The notes beneath the pieces were generated by a model, which was not told the origin of the DNA, ran no database searches, and saw only the letters and a program-made list of their open reading frames with translations. Below are positions 60,247-64,000 of a stretch of 64,000 nt of DNA, one piece after another (within the stretch, counting starts at the first letter, position 1; each line of letters begins with the position of its first letter). The position numbers and the translations under genes were made by a program. Source of the stretch: Chrysogorgia sp. JL179-B06. Lineage: Eukaryota; Cnidaria; Anthozoa; Scleralcyonacea; Chrysogorgiidae. The DNA lies in contig JAYKKM010000003.1 of the NCBI GenBank assembly GCA_035772405.1, positions 202,001 through 266,000 of the forward strand. Reading direction: 5' to 3'.

Positions 60247-60394
60247 CTGTGGATAAAACGAAAAAGAAACGAATATTGTGGAATCCCGACAGTCCTCTTA
60301 AAGTGGTTCTCCGATGGAAAAATCGTCTATACAATTTTGATTTTTGCTGCCGATCCTCAGGGAAGAAGCACGCTAATCTTGACTTGGGTCCCTG

Positions 60395-61060
60395 TGGTTG
60401 ATAGGGGTATCTAGTACGTATTCCTTATAAGGAGGCGCAAATAGAAGGCATTGACGAGCAAATAGAGTGAATTAACGAGCAAATAGCTGACACGTTCAAC
60501 CCTCGTACCAGCCTCCTTGTTAATTGGATTGTAACCGACCCCAAAACAACAAAGGTCCTAACCCTTTGGCAAACGTTTTCTTGAGAAATAAACCACCCCC
60601 AAAGCTATAGAATATATCAAAGGAAAGTTAAATGATCTATTTACAACATACGTACAGCTTTATCCCGGTAGCTAACTTAGTTCTCTTTAAAAGCGCGGAT
60701 AATCGAACATGCCCAAAATATAATTTTCCTAATACGGATACCATTGTAAACAAAAACACGGCTGTCTTCGACGAACGTTTTCTTGAGAAATAATCAACTC
60801 CCAAAGCTACAATATATATTAAAACAAAGATAAACTATCTGTTTACAATATGCGTACAGCTTATCCTGCTAGCGAACGTAGTTTTCTTAAAAAGAGCGGA
60901 TAATCGAACATATCGTAACGTGTTAATAATCCCACATCCAGTGGGCTGGTACGAGTGCCATGTATTTCTTCGTTAATGCCTTCTATTTGCTCGTCAATGC
61001 CTTGTATTTGCTCGTCGGTCACTTCCTTATATGGAATACGTACTAGAAGTACATATGCTG
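60395..61060. mobile_element. 660-bp MITE, copy 3 (inverted)
   Basis: Opposite orientation to 47930-48590, with ends CTAGTACGTATTCC in both directions. Confidence 0.92.
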
Positions 61061-61139
61061 TGGTTCGTGTCCTGTGTTTCGTGTCCAGACCTCTTCGCGG
61101 AACTATGTAAAACGAACATAGACTCGTCGAGATATGTAC

Positions 61140-61690
61140 AAATGTGCGGCTTCTAGCTTACAGTACAGCGGACAACTTTGGTAGGTGCCTTCGAAATAGA
61201 TATGTTATGTATTACCTCCGTTCTTTAAAAAACGGTAACCCGCTTTAAATTTCGGTTTTTATTCAGAAAGTTAAGCGGGTTTTTTAAAAGAACGAGGTAA
61301 TACATAACATATCTATCGTTCTTCGAACACCCGTTCCTCACGTTGTAAGCTACAAACTACTGGAATTGTAAGCAGTAAATTATTAGGGGGTTAGGGTTAG
61401 GATCTTTGTTGTTTTGGGGTTGATTACAATCCATTAATTTACTGCTTACAATGCTTTAACAATTCCTGTGGTATGTGGATTACAACGTGAGGAACGGCTG
61501 CTTCGAAGGCACCGGCGCTTTCTCGATATATGAACAAACCGAAATACAAACCAATCCCAAACCCTAATCCTAACCCTAAAACTGACTTGGGTTGATGCTA
61601 TAATAATTTTACATTTCGGTTGCTCATATATCGAGAAAGGGCCAAGGCACCTACCAAAGTTGTCCGCTGTACCGTAAGCTAGCAGTTTGC
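61140..61690. repeat. Nested foldbacks
   Basis: The outer arms share TAGCTTACAGTACAGCGGAC with the complement near 61655-61683. An inner pair has ATAGATATGTTATGTATTAC and its complement at about 61196-61312. TTAGGG-like words occur between them. Confidence 0.8.
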
Positions 61691-61699
61691 CGAAGTAAC

Positions 61700-62830
61700 C
61701 AGGCCGTATTCAAAATGGCAGCCAATATTGTGGTCAACCTCGTACCCAGGGTCTTCTCAGTGCCCGGGGAGGGAGCGCCCGGGATAGGAGGGGAGTGGAG
61801 CGAGGGAAGAGAAGACCCTGGTAAAGGCTGGTCACGTGACTCCATGGATATTGGATTATTTTGTAACCTGGCTTATTCTCGCTTATATCATCCGGGGGGC
61901 CGGATCGCTGTGAAAACACCACAAACTTCTATAATTGAAAGTATAAACAGTATATGGATAATTAAAAAAAGATTACAATTTATTGGAAAGACAGTACGGA
62001 CTGCAGACAAGTTGAAAGCCTTGAAAGATGGTGATTACTTCGAAAAATACGTTGATTTACTGGACATTTGTTGCTGTCATAAGATAAACATGATTAGTAT
62101 TTAAAATAATAGTCATAGTCTGACTGTATTAAAATTGTAAATTCGAACTGTTCTGGCGTTGTTCATAGGTCACATCTCTCCGCGAGTTACCGTCGTCCTA
62201 AAGACGTGAAAATGCTCTCAGTGGCGTTGTAAACAGAACGAGAACGGCGTTGAAATTACTCTTGGGAATAAAAATTATTCATTCTTATTGTTTCGCATGA
62301 AGATTATTTTGTTTGAACGACGTCCCCGTCCTAGGTTGCCGTCGTAGATCTTAAAGTCCCTAATGTTTATCTTATGACAGCAACAAATGTCCGGAAATCA
62401 ACGCATTTTTCGAAGTAATCCACCATCTTTCAACTTCTGTCTGCAGTCCGCACTGTCTTTCCAATAAATTGTAATATTTTTAAATTATCCATATACTGTT
62501 TATACTTTTAATTTTAGAAGTTTGTGGTATGTTTTCACAGCGATCCGGCCCCCCGGATGATATAAGCGAGAATAAGCCAGGTTACAAAATAATCCAATAT
62601 CCTTGGAGTCACGTGACCAGCCTTTACCAGGGTCTTCTCTTCCCTCCCCCGGGCACTGAGAAGACCCTGGGTACGAGGTTGTATTGTGGTTAGGGTTAGA
62701 AAACTCGTTAGGCGGGGGGTTAGGATCTTTGTTGTTTTGGGGTTAGTGGTTATTTACATGTTGACGATTATATAGCTCCCCTTTTAGCTAATACTGGCGG
62801 CCATTTTGAATAAGGCCTGGTTACACAGGA
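61700..62830. mobile_element. 1.1-kb foldback element with about 360-bp arms
   Basis: The left arm (61700-62096) and right arm (62347-62825) are near-complements, for example TGGATATTGGATTATTTTG and TACCCAGGGTCTTCTC. The right arm has lost a G-rich segment present at about 61775-61800. The 129-codon open frame at 61715-62104 lies in the left arm and has no recognisable domain. Confidence 0.88.
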
Positions 62831-63600
62831 AATTTAAAAAACGAGTCCAAAATATCATTCTGCACTCGGCACAGTGCATTTCCGGATGGATGTCTGTCCA
62901 GTTTTATGACGTAGGTTTCAGTTTCGGAGTTCGTTTGTTCGATTTGAAATATGACCGCTCGACCGCCCGATAAGTCGCTCAATTCAGAAATATTACAAAC
63001 GTAAAGTTCGATTTGGCAAGTGTCGCTTGAATGGAAAATTTATCACATCGTTTCCCGGCCTCATTAAAGTGCGCGAGCGAGCGAGCGCCACTCGCAGGCA
63101 CATTTTCAATTTGTGCAGGCACAAATTTTTTGCTGATTTTTAGCTAATTATTAAAACTGTGTTTACAAAGTATGACGTTCGCAGGCACTATTTACAATTG
63201 GCAGAAAGTTTGTGCAGGCAGGAGAAAAGCGTAAAAAAACACGAGGCGCGAGGCATATTTTAACATATATACTGGTGGGCATATAAGGGAGGCAGTGGCT
63301 GAATTTTTAAAACGAAAAAAACAGAAGAAACTCCCAGCCTGACACGGAACTTTTTAAAGATAGAGAGTATATGAAAATTTTTTTTAGAGATTCCACTAGA
63401 TGTTTGTCAATAAGAGTAATGTTATGATTCCATATTAGAGACTAGACTCACTAGAGAGACAGAGAGAGTCGAGAGACTATCAAACTATGGAGTATTCCCG
63501 TACATTTCAGCCAATATTTAATATTATGAAATCTTACTCTCAATACTCTGGGCCCTTAGTTTTGGCCCACCATTGTAAATTTCTTAAAATATGCATTGGC
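62831..63600. other. Right-edge sequence, unassigned
   Basis: No gene or clear repeat. A CT/GAGA-rich spot occurs at about 63455-63478. Presumably still intron upstream of exon 1. Confidence 0.35.
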
Positions 63601-63990
63601 TATAGGCGAGTGTTTTTAGCTTTTCGAAAGTCGAGCAACTTCCCAAATATCACGATTTTCAATAAAGAAATACCTAATGGTTTCCGTGTTTGGATGGCCT
63701 GATCCAAACACGCGGGATGTTGCGAGACTTGAGAAAAGCGTAAAGAAACACGAGCCGCTAGGAGAGTGTTTTTTAGCTTTTCGAAAGTCGAGCAACATTC
63801 CAAGTGTTTGGATCAGGCTATCCAAACACGGAAAACCATTAGGTTTTTCTTTTATAAAATAATACGAACGAACGAACAACACAAACTTGAGTAAAATTTT
63901 GGCGGGAAATTTCCGTGTTTGGATGGCCTGATCCAAACATCGGTATTGACCAATCAGAGCTTGCGTAGCATACATGTTATTTTATAACTA
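63600..63990. mobile_element. Foldback element, same family as 21455-21760
   Basis: Repeated and inverted words CCGTGTTTGGATGGCCTGAT and TTTTAGCTTTTCGAAAGTC. It reaches the window edge; the right end may be cut. Confidence 0.75.
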
Positions 63991-64000
63991 GGTTTTCACG

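Noticed and set aside
63600..63990. Overlapping open frames at the right edge as coding sequence
   Set aside because: They lie in inverted repeat arms shared with 21.5 and 23.9 kb; the frames mirror each other on the two strands.

Overview
The window is intron-rich animal DNA, most likely from a cnidarian such as a stony coral or sea anemone. This rests on the large mosaic receptor gene, the style of the LINE and Penelope-like remnants and the very high density of small foldback transposons. The species call is an inference; no species marker was identified.

One gene dominates. On the minus strand, 26 exons from 60246 down to 2358 encode about 2,180 residues of a giant LDL-receptor-related protein of the LRP1/LRP2 class. 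From N to C the window covers: the last blades of one YWTD beta-propeller, EGF, a complete propeller, EGF, a cluster of 10 LDL-receptor class A (LA) repeats, two EGFs, a propeller, EGF, a cluster of 11 LA repeats, two EGFs, the final propeller, three EGFs and a transmembrane segment. The 10+11 cluster sizes, and an RKKR furin-type site at the start of the last propeller where vertebrate LRP1 carries its own furin site, favour LRP1. The N-terminus lies beyond the right edge. The cytoplasmic tail was not found and probably lies beyond the left edge. Splice phases agree at every junction from exon 1 to exon 25. There are two blemishes: one extra base in an A5 run inside exon 10 (37809-37813), and a phase clash between exon 25 and the transmembrane exon 26.

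Nearly all the rest is intronic repeat. There are at least 15 foldback MITEs, nine of them flanked by intact TTAA on both sides. One is nested inside another, and one has its empty site preserved in a neighbouring repeat copy. There are also MITEs with 8-bp or TA target duplications, tRNA-derived SINEs (one inside a LINE with a 13-bp target duplication), several dead LINE pieces and a Penelope-like element with a GIY-YIG domain and inverted flanks. A 5.4-kb TAAAC-type satellite (9505-14937) contains a 1.6-kb higher-order duplication.

Tandem arrays sit strikingly close to 5' splice sites of the receptor gene. At exon 10 the donor itself is part of the repeated unit. No second host gene was recognised on either strand.
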